NCBI GenBank assembly: GCA_004762155.1
Contig: SIHP01000005.1
Span: forward strand, 236,017 to 300,016
DNA length: 64,000 bases
Source of the DNA: Flavobacteriaceae bacterium
Lineage (GTDB): Bacteria; Bacteroidota; Bacteroidia; Flavobacteriales; Flavobacteriaceae
Direction of reading: 5' to 3'
In this document: in pieces, positions 18,200 through 27,976 of the stretch
How the letters are laid out: every line of letters starts with the position of its first letter
Position numbering within the stretch: the stretch's first letter is position 1
Position numbers and translations under genes: made by a program
The notes under the pieces: model-generated
Told to the model about the DNA's origin: nothing
The model's database searches: none
The model's input: the letters and a program-made list of their open reading frames with translations, nothing else

Positions 18200-18986
18200 C
18201 ACTTAATTTTCGGATCATTTTTGATAAAAGTTTAGGAAAAAAACGTTTTACATAAACAGCTAATTTTTCTTTAGCACCACCAATGTAAACTTCTTGCTTT
18301 TGTTTTTTGATAGCTTTTAGCATCAATTCTGCAAAACGATCTGGATGAATTCCGTTTGCTGTAGCTTTGTCCATAATATCTTGCGGACTTCCATCTCCTG
18401 TTAATGCATTTTTAGATACATTAGTTTTCACAAAACCTGGACAAACTAGAGTTACTTTAATATTATTATTAAAAACTTCAGCTCGCAAGCTATCAAAAAA
18501 ACCATGTAAAGCATGTTTTGTAGCCGCATAACTAGACCGTAAAGGTGTTCCTATTTTTCCAACAATACTTGTAGTTACTACAAAATGACCTTTTTTATTT
18601 GCTATAAAATGTGGTAAAATTGCTTTAGTTAAAGCTACTGTACCTATATAATTAACATCCATTAAATGTTTATCTACAAGAATATCAGTATCTTTTACCA
18701 GAGATCGCTGACTTAAACCTCCATTGTTAACAAGCACATCTATACTACCAAAAGCACCTAATGCTTCGGTAACCTTTAACGAAAACTCATCATGTTTTTT
18801 TAAATCTAAAGGGAGAATAAAAATGTTCTCTGGATTTTTACATAATCTTTTTACATCAGCTAAAGCAATTTTATTACGTGATGATAAAATTAATTTTGTA
18901 TTTTGTTCTGCCAATTTAATCGCTAAAGATTTACCAATGCCTGATGAAGCTCCAGTAATCCAGAATATACTGCCTTTTAAATTCAT
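18192..18986 (-). CDS. SDR-family oxidoreductase (DHRS7-like)
   Basis: The 264-residue short-chain dehydrogenase has TGASSGIG at 11-18, NNGG at 87-90 (instead of NNAG, common in this subgroup), catalytic Ser140, Tyr153 and Lys157 (YAATK), and the C-terminal extension KRFFPKLLSKMIRKLS typical of the group close to eukaryotic DHRS7. The substrate is unknown. It is convergent with, and overlaps by 8 bp, the small gene before it. Confidence 0.88.
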   Translation of the reverse strand: MNLKGSIFWITGASSGIGKSLAIKLAEQNTKLILSSRNKIALADVKRLCKNPENIFILPLDLKKHDEFSLKVTEALGAFGSIDVLVNNGGLSQRSLVKDTDILVDKHLMDVNYIGTVALTKAILPHFIANKKGHFVVTTSIVGKIGTPLRSSYAATKHALHGFFDSLRAEVFNNNIKVTLVCPGFVKTNVSKNALTGDGSPQDIMDKATANGIHPDRFAELMLKAIKKQKQEVYIGGAKEKLAVYVKRFFPKLLSKMIRKLSVT

Positions 18987-19017
18987 GTTTGATAAATAAA
19001 ATTTAACGCAAAATACT

Positions 19018-19025
19018 TAAATTTG
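19018..19025 (+). promoter_or_regulatory. -7 promoter element for the thioredoxin-like pair
   Basis: TAAATTTG fits TAnnTTTG and lies 97 bp before the ATG at 19123, leaving a leader of about 90 nt. The divergent SDR gene begins 32 bp to the left. Confidence 0.45.
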
Positions 19026-19122
19026 GCAATAAATCGTTATTTTGGTACGCTTATTGAAATATAGACACCATAATAGTTAATATTATAACAAGATATAAAT
19101 TAAAAATCCCTAACAATAAAAG

Positions 19123-20502
19123 ATGAAAAAAATTCTAGTATTATTCGTATTTATAACATCTATTGTAAATGCACAGTATTCAATAAAAGGTACAATGACT
19201 CCTCCAGATAAGGAAGACTGGGTTATCTTATACAAATTAGAAGGTGCAAAACAAAAGTTTATTAGTAACTCTACCATTAAAAAAGAAACTTTAGATATTG
19301 GAGGTCAACAGCAAGAGATTGCAAGATTTGAATTAAAATTACCTGAAAACGCTAAACCTGGAGCTTATAGAGTTACCTATAGAAATCAAGGAGCTGGCTT
19401 TGTAGATTTCTTATTTAATAAAGAAAGTGTTGAATTCGTTTTTAATCCACAATATCCTGATCAATCTATTGTATTTACAAAATCTTTAGAAAACAAAGTA
19501 TATCGTGACTATTTAGAAGCTTTGAATTTATCGCAAAGAAAAATTGATTCTTTACAAATTTCTTATATAAAAATTAGAAGTAAGAATACGAGAAAAGAAT
19601 ATAAAAGAGCTTTAAACGCAACTGAATATGTTCAAGAGTATTACGAAAGTAAATCAAAAGGAATGCTTGCTAATAACTTTATTAAAGCTTCTAAAACTGA
19701 AAACCCTTCTTCTGCCTTAGATAACACAGACGATTATTTAAATTCTGTAGTTGGTAACTTTTTTGAACATGTAGATTTTAAAAACAATGCTTTATACAAT
19801 TCTTCATTTATAATTGATAAGATTACTGATTATGTTTTCTTATTAAACACTGCTGAAACACAAGGTTTACAACAAAAACTATATAAAAAATCTATTGCTA
19901 AAGTAATGGAAAAAGTAGGTTCTAATAAAAAATTAAAGAAATCTGTTTCTGAGTTTTTAATAGAGCGTTTTGCAGCAGCTAGAAACTCAGGTATTGTAGA
20001 TTGGTTAATTTCAGATCATTATAATAAACTTCCTGCTGATTTATTAGACACTAAATTTAAAGAAGAAAAAATAGCTTTATTATTGGCTAGTGTTGGTAGA
20101 ACTGCACCAGATTTTGGATGGAAAGAAGACGGTAAAGATGTTAAGTTATCAACTTTAACTGATGGAGAAAAGTATTTATTAATATTTTGGAGTACTGGTT
20201 GTTCTCATTGTTTAGAAGAAATCCCTCAACTATATACATTTATGAAAGATCATTCAGAAACATCTGTAATTGCTTTTGGTATAGAGCAAGAAGAATTTGA
20301 ATGGAATGAATACATAAAGAAATTATATGGATGGCATAACGTTATGGGAACTCATCCAGAGAGTAAATGGGAAAATGAAACTGTTCAAACCTACCAATTA
20401 ACAGGAACTCCATCTTACTTTATAATGGATAAGAACAAAAAAATTATAGCAATGCCTAATTCATTTAAGGATGTTAAAGATTATTTTAGTGCAACTAAAT
20501 AA
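19123..20502 (+). CDS. Secreted protein with C-terminal TlpA-like thioredoxin domain
   Basis: This 459-residue protein has a signal peptide (to about residue 17, VNAQ), an N-terminal beta-rich domain of about 110 residues resembling DUF4369, a helical middle part, and a TlpA/ResA-type thioredoxin domain at about 330-457 with active site Cys360-Ser-His-Cys363 and the cis-proline in TGTPSYF. Such proteins reduce or isomerise disulfides in the periplasm. It is followed after 19 bp by a second thioredoxin-like gene, so the two probably form an operon. Confidence 0.85.
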   Translation: MKKILVLFVFITSIVNAQYSIKGTMTPPDKEDWVILYKLEGAKQKFISNSTIKKETLDIGGQQQEIARFELKLPENAKPGAYRVTYRNQGAGFVDFLFNKESVEFVFNPQYPDQSIVFTKSLENKVYRDYLEALNLSQRKIDSLQISYIKIRSKNTRKEYKRALNATEYVQEYYESKSKGMLANNFIKASKTENPSSALDNTDDYLNSVVGNFFEHVDFKNNALYNSSFIIDKITDYVFLLNTAETQGLQQKLYKKSIAKVMEKVGSNKKLKKSVSEFLIERFAAARNSGIVDWLISDHYNKLPADLLDTKFKEEKIALLLASVGRTAPDFGWKEDGKDVKLSTLTDGEKYLLIFWSTGCSHCLEEIPQLYTFMKDHSETSVIAFGIEQEEFEWNEYIKKLYGWHNVMGTHPESKWENETVQTYQLTGTPSYFIMDKNKKIIAMPNSFKDVKDYFSATK

Positions 20503-20521
20503 AATCTAATAACACAATATA

Positions 20522-21016
20522 ATGTTTCGTAACCTATTTTTAATATTTGTGTTTACTTTAACTGCAAATATTTTTTCTCAAGGAAGTTTTAAAATAGGTG
20601 AAACAGTGCCAGAATTTAAACTTTGGTTTATTGATGGTGATAAATTAACTAAAAACGACATCCTAGATAAGGTTGTCGTTTTTAAGTTTTGGTTTACTTC
20701 TTGTTTGCCATGTTTACTAGACATTAAAGAACTAAATACTCTTGTTGATAAATATAAACATCGTGATGATATTTTATTTATTGCTCCTGCTTTAGAGAGA
20801 AGAGATATTATTAAACAATTTATAAAAGAAAATACTTTTAAATTTAAAATAGCTTATTCTGCTATGGATGTAAGTCAGATATTTAATAAAAAACAAGTAT
20901 ACCCTTCATATTTTATTATTGACAAAAAAGGTGAATTTACTTATATTGATAACGGTACGAAACAATCGGAATTTAAAAACTTAAAAGCTGCTATTTCACA
21001 AACTTTAAAAGAATAA
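20522..21016 (+). CDS. TlpA-like periplasmic thiol-disulfide protein
   Basis: This 164-residue protein has a signal peptide (cleavage near residue 19, IFSQ) and a single thioredoxin fold with Cys61-Leu-Pro-Cys64. The usual cis-proline loop (TPxxF) is replaced by VYPSYFIID, which keeps the proline. The CLPC active site differs from the CSHC of its neighbour, so the two may have different redox potential or partners. Its end overlaps the yraN gene on the other strand by 12 bp. Confidence 0.85.
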   Translation: MFRNLFLIFVFTLTANIFSQGSFKIGETVPEFKLWFIDGDKLTKNDILDKVVVFKFWFTSCLPCLLDIKELNTLVDKYKHRDDILFIAPALERRDIIKQFIKENTFKFKIAYSAMDVSQIFNKKQVYPSYFIIDKKGEFTYIDNGTKQSEFKNLKAAISQTLKE

Positions 21017-21364
21017 AAAAGCGTCTTTTAAATGTTCAATAGTAAACTTGTTTTGCTTCTTTATAATGGCAATAATATCAAAACGAACTTCCACATCTAA
21101 ATCATTTTTAATCACATAATCATCAACAGCACTGGTTAAAAGTTTAATTTTTTTAGGACTTACAAATTCTTCTGGGTTTCCAAAATAATTCGTGGACCTT
21201 GTTTTAACTTCAATAACAGCTAAAATATTTCCTTTTTGAGCTATAATATCAACTTCAGCTTTTCTATAGCGATAATTTTTCTCTACAATTTCATAATCGT
21301 TTTCTAGCAGAAAAGCCACAGCTATTTTTTCTCCTTCTTTACCTAATTCGTTATGCTGCGCCAT
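21005..21364 (-). CDS. yraN: YraN family (UPF0102) endonuclease-fold protein
   Basis: The 119-residue protein begins AQHNELGKEGEKIAVAFLLENDYEIVEKNYR and contains the nuclease-fold core AEVDIIAQKGNILAVIEVKTRS, with the acidic and lysine residues of a restriction-endonuclease-like (Holliday-junction-resolvase-like) site. The family is very widespread but its physiological role is not established. It lies 13 bp after the lipoprotein gene on the same strand (the lipoprotein gene is downstream), so the two may be co-transcribed. Confidence 0.9.
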   Translation of the reverse strand: MAQHNELGKEGEKIAVAFLLENDYEIVEKNYRYRKAEVDIIAQKGNILAVIEVKTRSTNYFGNPEEFVSPKKIKLLTSAVDDYVIKNDLDVEVRFDIIAIIKKQNKFTIEHLKDAFLFF

Positions 21365-21377
21365 ATAAACTTACATC

Positions 21378-23132
21378 TTATTTATTCGTAAAGTTAATTT
21401 CATTTATATTAATCGTAAAAGAGTTTTTATCTAAAAAATCATGAGTAATTTCAACAGTATTTCCATCAACAAAACGAATTTCTTTTAAACATCCTGAATT
21501 ACAACTTTCAACAAAAACAGGAAAATATAGTTCTTTAACTTTGTCATACCCCAATACACTTCCATAACTAAAATTAACAATTTTAAAACGATCATTTTCT
21601 ATATAATCAGCACCGTAATCTCCTGCTACTTTAAATATGTTCCTCTTATAATACGTACTATATACTTTATCTGGTTTGTATCCATAACCAGTTGCTAAAT
21701 TATTATTTACTTTATTATCCTTATACCATTTTTGCACAAAATTAATATAGTTATTGCTATCTTTTTCTTCTTCAGTTGGTATATAAATAAGTTTACTTTT
21801 TGATGCGTATTCTTTTAAAATATTTTTTATTAGTGGGTATTTATTTAATGCTATATTGTTTTCAAATTCTCCATCAAGTAATTTGGTTCTTAGTGTATAT
21901 TCTCCGGTATAGTTAAGTTCGTGTAATTTTAAAGAATTTTTATTCAACATAAAAAAACGAATTGAATGCTCAAGAACAGCAGTTCCCATAACTTTCTCTC
22001 TTAAAGAGAATAAAAAATAATTTTGATTGTTAAATTCTTTTGAAGCAAAGTTATCTTTATGAATCTCAACAGAAGTATACTCATTAAACAACAGCGTATC
22101 CATTTTTACTGTTATTGAACCTTCTATTTCCTTAGACAGGAGTATCTTATTTTTATAATCTGTTAAAAAAAAACTATTGCTAGAAGATTCTTTTTCATTA
22201 GTCCAAAATTTTAATTCAGAATTATCTTTACATGACAAAGTATAAATCAAGGATAAAGAATCTTTTAGAAACTCTATTTTATCTGCACTAGAATAAACAA
22301 TCTTTGGTTCTTTTTTAAGCTTATATTTTTTTATAAAACCTAACTCATTAAACGAATAATATGTAGTATCTATTTGAGGAGTATCTGTATATAAAGCATT
22401 AATATTTTGTATATATTCTTTTGTTATTGTTGAAGTTTCTCTTGACCAACCTTCTGCTATTTCATCATACGCTATTTGTTTATAATCTATGAGTTTATCA
22501 TCTAAATTATAATTAATTAAAACAGATTCTAATTCATGATCTCCTTTATACACACAAACAACTATCGTTTTAAATTCTTCAGAAATTTTTAACTTGTAAC
22601 TAGGTATAAATTGATAAGAATATCCTTCTTTTTTTAAATTAGGGTAAATACGCTCTAACTGTAACGTTCCTATTTCATGTAAGTTAAGCGCTCTATCTTT
22701 TTTAAGATTATCAAAATTAGTAGTATCAATAATTGGCGTTTTCTTAATAGGAAAATAAGTCCAAGTATTATTGTTATTCACGCCTTTAACCTTACTCAAA
22801 AAGGCATTAAAAACATAAACTGTATCCTTGTTTTTTTTAACACCAACCCATTCTCCTTGTACTTTCTTCCCATTATCTTCAATAAACTGAAAAACTTTAG
22901 AATGCAATACAACTTCAACAGCTGTATTAAAAAGAAACTTCCCTAAAACCGTCCCTTTAGGTGCATCTCTATAATTTAATCCTGAAACAACACTCACATA
23001 ATATTTTTGTTGAATACTTTTATTTAAAATTTCTTCTTCAGGCACAACAGATTCTTTATCTGTTTTTTTAGCCGATGTATTACAAGCCAATAATTGTATT
23101 ACAACTAGTAATATTAATAAGAAATTTCTCAT
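21378..23132 (-). CDS. Lipoprotein with SH3-like domain, function unknown
   Basis: The 584-residue protein has a lipobox with Cys17 (LLAC), so it is a lipoprotein. An SH3-like domain follows at about 45-110 (YYVSVVSGLNYRDAPKGTVLGKFLFNTAVEVV). The remainder is long, mostly beta, and without a domain I can name; a cysteine pair near the end (SCNSGCLKEI) may form a disulfide. SH3-like domains in envelope lipoproteins often bind cell-wall peptides. The next gene on this strand is an LD-carboxypeptidase 88 bp upstream, which also concerns the cell wall. Confidence 0.65.
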   Translation of the reverse strand: MRNFLLILLVVIQLLACNTSAKKTDKESVVPEEEILNKSIQQKYYVSVVSGLNYRDAPKGTVLGKFLFNTAVEVVLHSKVFQFIEDNGKKVQGEWVGVKKNKDTVYVFNAFLSKVKGVNNNNTWTYFPIKKTPIIDTTNFDNLKKDRALNLHEIGTLQLERIYPNLKKEGYSYQFIPSYKLKISEEFKTIVVCVYKGDHELESVLINYNLDDKLIDYKQIAYDEIAEGWSRETSTITKEYIQNINALYTDTPQIDTTYYSFNELGFIKKYKLKKEPKIVYSSADKIEFLKDSLSLIYTLSCKDNSELKFWTNEKESSSNSFFLTDYKNKILLSKEIEGSITVKMDTLLFNEYTSVEIHKDNFASKEFNNQNYFLFSLREKVMGTAVLEHSIRFFMLNKNSLKLHELNYTGEYTLRTKLLDGEFENNIALNKYPLIKNILKEYASKSKLIYIPTEEEKDSNNYINFVQKWYKDNKVNNNLATGYGYKPDKVYSTYYKRNIFKVAGDYGADYIENDRFKIVNFSYGSVLGYDKVKELYFPVFVESCNSGCLKEIRFVDGNTVEITHDFLDKNSFTININEINFTNK

Positions 23133-23220
23133 AGCATATAATTACATTTTAATAAATAATCTTTCTCTATACAAGCATACGAGATTTTTCAGCAAACTAT
23201 ATTTAACTGTCACCCTGCTA

Positions 23221-24204
23221 TTAAAATACAACTGTCGACTGTTTATTGTTAATTGATAATTGAACAGACCTTCCCATAATTAAAGCTCTGTTATCTTTAT
23301 CGTGTCCAGCTGGAAAATCAAATAGTACAGGAATATCTTTTGGAATTACATCTAAAACCAATTGTTCTATGGAACTTCCCCAAGGTGTTGTATTCTTTTT
23401 TACTTTCGTCATTCCACCAACAATAACAGCTTTTACTTTTGTAAAATAACCAGCTCGTTTTAAGCTTTGCAACATTCTATCAATACTATATTTATATTCA
23501 CCAATCTCTTCAATAAACAAAATTTTTCCATCTGTTGATATTTGACTTTCGGAACCTAACATAGAAGCTAAAATAGCAATATTACCACCTATTAATTCCC
23601 CACTTACTTCTCCTACTCTATTGTATTTTGATGATTTGATTTTATACTCTAACTCTTTACCAAATAATGCCTTTTTAAAAGAAGCAATTGTATGTGGAAT
23701 ATCTCCTTGCGGATCTTGCATACTACTTCCCATCATAGCATGTAACGTTTCAATTCCTAAATTATGAATATGGTTATGAAATGCAGTAATATCAGAATAC
23801 CCAATAATCCATTTTGGTGATTTTTTAAATTCTGTAAAATCTAATTTATCTAAAATACGAACCGATCCATAACCACCACGCGCACTCCAAACTGCTTTTA
23901 TATTTGGATTATCTAAGGCATTTTGAAAATCTTGACAACGTTCTTCATCTGTTCCTGCAAAATGATGCGCTTTTTTAAACATATGCTTTCCATACACTAC
24001 TTTTAAACCCCAGCTTTCTGCTAATTTCTTTGCTCGTGCAATTACAGCTTCTTTATTTTTTAAAATTCCTGCTGGTGCTACAATAGCAATCGTATCTCCC
24101 GTTGTTAAATACGGAGGTGTTTGTAATTTCATAGGTTTGTTTTGTGAGTTTACCAAAGAAGAATTCAGTAAAAAAATCGATAAAATAAATAGTGTTTTCT
24201 TCAA
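23221..24204 (-). CDS. ldcA: LD-carboxypeptidase (peptidase S66)
   Basis: The 327-residue enzyme matches S66 muramoyltetrapeptide carboxypeptidases, which remove the terminal D-alanine from murein tetrapeptides during recycling. Motifs are the nucleophile region GYSDITAFHNH, the glutamate region FIEEIGEYKYSIDRML and the histidine region FPAGHDKDNRALIMG, which together give the Ser-Glu-His triad. An N-terminal hydrophobic segment (MKKTLFILSIFLLNSSLVNSQ) suggests export to the periplasm, unlike E. coli LdcA which is cytoplasmic. A downstream start at MKLQTPPYL would give a cytoplasmic form. Confidence 0.9.
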   Translation of the reverse strand: MKKTLFILSIFLLNSSLVNSQNKPMKLQTPPYLTTGDTIAIVAPAGILKNKEAVIARAKKLAESWGLKVVYGKHMFKKAHHFAGTDEERCQDFQNALDNPNIKAVWSARGGYGSVRILDKLDFTEFKKSPKWIIGYSDITAFHNHIHNLGIETLHAMMGSSMQDPQGDIPHTIASFKKALFGKELEYKIKSSKYNRVGEVSGELIGGNIAILASMLGSESQISTDGKILFIEEIGEYKYSIDRMLQSLKRAGYFTKVKAVIVGGMTKVKKNTTPWGSSIEQLVLDVIPKDIPVLFDFPAGHDKDNRALIMGRSVQLSINNKQSTVVF

Positions 24205-24313
24205 AATAACGGGTTGTTTCTTAAAAAATGTTGCTTAAACGTAAATGTATCCATTTTCCGTCAGTTTAAAAAACGAGATTCTTCAAGTATTAGTTATACC
24301 TACTACTTTTTTT

Positions 24314-24410
24314 TTGCGTTAGGGATTGCGTGGTGTGTTTGAGCTCTTTTTGTAAAATTTTTCTTTTTACAAAAAAGCGAGTAACGAAAGCCCGACCGAA
24401 GGAAACGCCC
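24314..24410 (+). repeat. Conserved-flank hairpin element, copy 1 (before metG)
   Basis: The element begins TTGCGTTAGGGATTG, has a central A/T hairpin (TTTTTGTAAAA at about 24349 pairing with TTTTTACAAAAA at about 24364) and ends GAAAGCCCGACCGAAGGAAACGCCC (given in two parts: GAAAGCCCGACC, then AACGCCC). The outer GCGTT and AACGC can pair. The same flanks with a different but equally self-complementary stem occur at 38861-38963, again upstream of a + strand gene. Confidence 0.7.
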
Positions 24411-24453
24411 TAAATCTTTAGTAAATACGAAATGGTATTACCTAGGGTTTTTG

Positions 24454-24461
24454 TACTTTTG
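24454..24461 (+). promoter_or_regulatory. -7 promoter element of metG
   Basis: TACTTTTG fits TAnnTTTG and lies 21 bp before the metG ATG. It is downstream of the hairpin element, so that element is not in the metG transcript made from here. Confidence 0.6.
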
Positions 24462-24482
24462 TGTCGCAAAAATTTACATTAA

Positions 24483-26546
24483 ATGAATTCACCAAAAAGA
24501 TATACTATTACAGCAGCATTACCTTATACTAACGGCCCAATACATATTGGTCATTTAGCAGGTGTTTATGTTCCTGGAGATATTTACGCACGTTTTTTAA
24601 GAGGAACTGGTAAAGATGTTGCTTACATCTGTGGTTCGGATGAACATGGAGCTGCAATTCCTATGAAAGCAAAAAAAGAAGGTATTGCTCCACAAGCGGT
24701 AATTGACAAATACGATGGTATTATTAGAAAATCATTTAATGAATTTGGAATTACATTTGATAACTACTCTAGAACTTCACGCGAAATTCATCATAAAACA
24801 GCTTCAGAGTTTTTTATCAAACTATACAATGATGGTGAATTTATTGAGGAAGTTTCCGAACAATTATATGATGCTGAAGCTGACCAGTTTTTAGCAGATC
24901 GTTTTGTTGTTGGTACGTGTCCGAAATGTGGATATGAGGAAAGTTATGGAGATCAATGTGAAAAATGTGGAACCAGCCATAATGCTACCGATTTAATCAA
25001 TCCAAAATCGGCTATTACAGGTAATGTTCCTTCATTAAAACAAACAAAACACTGGTTTTTACCTTTAGATAAACACGAAGCTTTTTTACGTGAATGGATT
25101 TTAGAAGGACATAAAAAAGATTGGAAAACAAATGTTTTAGGTCAGGTTAAATCTTGGTTAGATGACGGTTTACGACCAAGAGCGGTAACACGTGATTTAG
25201 ATTGGGGAATTCCTGTTCCTGTTGAAGGTGGCGAAGGAAAAGTATTATATGTTTGGTTTGATGCGCCTATTGGATATATTTCTTCTACCAAAGAATGGGC
25301 AGCTCGTGAAGGAAAGAACTGGGAAGATTACTGGAAAAAAGACGACACCAAATTAGTACACTTTATTGGTAAAGATAATATTGTATTTCATTGTATTATT
25401 TTTCCTGCGATGTTAAAGGCACATGGCGATTATATTTTACCAGAAAATGTACCTGCTAATGAGTTTTTAAATTTAGAAGGAAATAAATTATCGACTTCTA
25501 AAAACTGGGCAGTTTGGTTGCATGAATATTTAGAAGAATTTCCTGGTCAGCAAGACGTATTGCGTTATACGTTAACAGCAAATGCACCAGAAACGAAAGA
25601 CAACGATTTTACTTGGAAAGACTTTCAAACAAAAAACAATAGTGAATTGGTTGGTATTTATGGTAATTTTATTAACCGTGTAGCAGTATTAACTAATAAA
25701 TATTACGGAGGTGTTGTGCCAACTCCGAATGAGTTTTCTGAACTTGATGAAGATGTTTTGGCACAATTAAAAGAATTTCCGAATGTAATTGCTAAATCTA
25801 TAGAGCGTTATCGTTTTAGAGAAGCATCACAAGAGATGATGAATGTAGCTCGTTTAGGTAATAAATATTTGGCAGACGAAGAGCCTTGGAAATTAATTAA
25901 GCAAGACGAAGAGCGTGTAAAAACCATTATGTATGTGGCTTTACAAATTTCAAGTGCTTTAGCTGTTCTTTCTGAACCATTTTTACCATTTACAGCTACC
26001 AAACTAAAAAACATTTTAAACATTAGTTCAGGTACAATTGAGAACTCATGGAATGATGTTTCGGAAAAAGAGGCTTTATTACCAGCAAGGCATACGATTG
26101 GAAAAGCGGAATTATTATTTGCTAAAATAGAAGATGCAGCTATTGAAGCACAATTAGCAAAATTAGAAGCTACAAAACTGGCTAATGAAGCAGAAAACAA
26201 AGTTGTAAATCCGCAAAAAGATACAATTGATTTTGAAGACTTCACTAAAATGGATATTCGTATTGGTACAATTTTAGAAGCTGAAAAAGTTGCTAAAACC
26301 AAGAAGCTTTTAAAATTAAAAGTTGATGTTGGTATTGATACTCGTACTATTGTTTCTGGTATTGCAGAGAGCTTTAAACCAGAAGATATTATTGGACAAC
26401 AAGTTTCTGTTTTATGCAACTTAGCTCCACGTAAAATTCGTGGTGTAGAGAGCCAAGGAATGATTTTAATGACAGATACTACTGACGGAAAACTAACTTT
26501 TATTGAACCAAAAGGAGATGTGAAAAATGGTACTGATGTTTCTTAA
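24483..26546 (+). CDS. metG: Methionyl-tRNA synthetase
   Basis: The 687-residue class I synthetase charges tRNA-Met. HIGH is at 21-24, the zinc knuckle [18 protein letters not shown] is at about 145-162, and the KMSKS loop is present as KLSTS in [10 protein letters not shown]. The last 110 residues form the EMAP-like tRNA-binding domain ([21 protein letters not shown]), as in the dimeric form of the enzyme. It has its own promoter and a strong terminator, and so is monocistronic. Confidence 0.97.
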   Translation: MNSPKRYTITAALPYTNGPIHIGHLAGVYVPGDIYARFLRGTGKDVAYICGSDEHGAAIPMKAKKEGIAPQAVIDKYDGIIRKSFNEFGITFDNYSRTSREIHHKTASEFFIKLYNDGEFIEEVSEQLYDAEADQFLADRFVVGTCPKCGYEESYGDQCEKCGTSHNATDLINPKSAITGNVPSLKQTKHWFLPLDKHEAFLREWILEGHKKDWKTNVLGQVKSWLDDGLRPRAVTRDLDWGIPVPVEGGEGKVLYVWFDAPIGYISSTKEWAAREGKNWEDYWKKDDTKLVHFIGKDNIVFHCIIFPAMLKAHGDYILPENVPANEFLNLEGNKLSTSKNWAVWLHEYLEEFPGQQDVLRYTLTANAPETKDNDFTWKDFQTKNNSELVGIYGNFINRVAVLTNKYYGGVVPTPNEFSELDEDVLAQLKEFPNVIAKSIERYRFREASQEMMNVARLGNKYLADEEPWKLIKQDEERVKTIMYVALQISSALAVLSEPFLPFTATKLKNILNISSGTIENSWNDVSEKEALLPARHTIGKAELLFAKIEDAAIEAQLAKLEATKLANEAENKVVNPQKDTIDFEDFTKMDIRIGTILEAEKVAKTKKLLKLKVDVGIDTRTIVSGIAESFKPEDIIGQQVSVLCNLAPRKIRGVESQGMILMTDTTDGKLTFIEPKGDVKNGTDVS

Positions 26547-26567
26547 TTTTAAAAATAGTTAAAATAT

Positions 26568-26594
26568 AAAAGCCACATCATTGTGGCTTTTTTT
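26568..26594 (+). terminator. Intrinsic terminator of metG
   Basis: AAAAGCCACA at 26568-26577 pairs with 26582-26591 around a TCAT loop, followed by a T run. It ends 11 bp before the ATG of the next gene. Confidence 0.88.
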
Positions 26595-26604
26595 AATCAA
26601 CAAT

Positions 26605-27507
26605 ATGCTAAAAATAGCACATCACGAAATATACAAACATCCATTACCTGAAAATCATAGGTTCCCCATGGATAAATACGATTTGTTACCGCAACAACTC
26701 CTTCATGAAGGTACTTGTACTGAAGACAACTTTTTTGAACCTGAAATTCCGAATAGTAAACATTTTTTTAATGTTCATGATCCAGAGTATTTTTTCGATT
26801 TATTAAATATTACACTATCAAAAAAAGCAGAACGTAAAATTGGTTTTCCGTTAACGGAGCAATTAATCGCAAGAGAAATGATTATTGCTGATGGAACTAT
26901 GAAGGCTTCTGAATTTGCACTACAAAACGGAATAGCAATGAATATTGCTGGTGGAACGCATCATGCTTTTACAAATCGTGGTGAAGGCTTTTGTATGTTA
27001 AATGACCAAGCTATTGGTGCGCGTTATTTACAACAAAAAGGTTTGGTTAAAAAAATTTTAATAGTAGATTTAGATGTGCATCAAGGAAACGGAACTGCAG
27101 AAATTTTTGAAAATGATGCTTCAGTTTATACTTTTTCCATGCACGGAAAAGCAAATTATCCGTTTATAAAAGAAAAATCAGATTTAGATATTCCTTTAGA
27201 GAACAATATTTCCGATAAAGCTTATTTAAATATCTTATACAAAACGTTACCTGAATTAATTAAACGTCAACAACCAGATTTCATTTATTATTTATGTGGT
27301 GTTGATGTTTTAGAAAGTGATAAACTGGGTAAATTAAGTCTCACTTTAGAAGGTTGTGCAGCACGTGATCGTTTTGTTTTACAAACTTGCTTTGATGCTA
27401 ACATACCAATTATGTGTAGCATGGGCGGTGGTTATTCTAAAGATATTAAAATTATTGTTGATGCACATGCAAATACTTTTCGTTTAGCGCAGGAAATATT
27501 TTTTTAA
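26605..27507 (+). CDS. Histone-deacetylase-fold hydrolase
   Basis: The 300-residue zinc hydrolase belongs to the HDAC/AcuC/acetylpolyamine amidohydrolase superfamily and removes acyl groups from amines. Catalytic His119-His120 lie in GGTHHAF, zinc ligands are Asp157 and His159 in DLDVHQGNGT, and the third Asp lies in GVDVLESDKLG. The ATG at 26605 is preferred because a longer in-frame TTG start at 26581 would lie inside the metG terminator hairpin. Natural substrate unknown; acetyl-lysine or acetylpolyamine are candidates. Its final 28 bp are repeated at 29234-29260. Confidence 0.9.
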   Translation: MLKIAHHEIYKHPLPENHRFPMDKYDLLPQQLLHEGTCTEDNFFEPEIPNSKHFFNVHDPEYFFDLLNITLSKKAERKIGFPLTEQLIAREMIIADGTMKASEFALQNGIAMNIAGGTHHAFTNRGEGFCMLNDQAIGARYLQQKGLVKKILIVDLDVHQGNGTAEIFENDASVYTFSMHGKANYPFIKEKSDLDIPLENNISDKAYLNILYKTLPELIKRQQPDFIYYLCGVDVLESDKLGKLSLTLEGCAARDRFVLQTCFDANIPIMCSMGGGYSKDIKIIVDAHANTFRLAQEIFF

Positions 27508-27976
27508 AAGAATTTCACCTTCTATTATTCGCTTTTGATAATTTTATATTATCATGTTTCTTTATGAATCTATAAGGTATTAACTCAATTTAAATATACG
27601 AATTTGAATCGTTTAACGTTTTCATTTCAAAATTATTCGAACTAGTAAATTTTCCTCGCATCGAAATTGACCCATTTTAAGATATTTGTTCATTAAAATA
27701 CAATTCAAAAACTAAAACATTAGAATTTTTAAAAGATAAAAAAATGAACATATAAATAATTGACTAGTTTATTGTTTCTTTAATAGAGTTATTTAATGTA
27801 ATTGAATGATTTATGATATACATTGACCAAAATTTGATGTTTTTATTTAGGTAATTGCAGTATTAATTTAAATACTAAAACTTGTATTACACTTTTCTTA
27901 AAGTACGCTATACATTACAACAACGTATTTAAATAATATAACTACATACTAATATTAATTTTTAATAAAAAAACTT
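27508..27976. other. Gene-free AT-rich interval
   Basis: I see no convincing coding frame, terminator or TAnnTTTG box in this stretch upstream of the metalloprotease. It belongs to the segment that lies between two copies of the end of the deacetylase gene. Confidence 0.5.

Noticed and set aside
26581..26604. N-terminal extension of the deacetylase from a TTG
   Set aside because: The extra codons lie in the metG terminator hairpin; the family normally starts close to the ATG at 26605.
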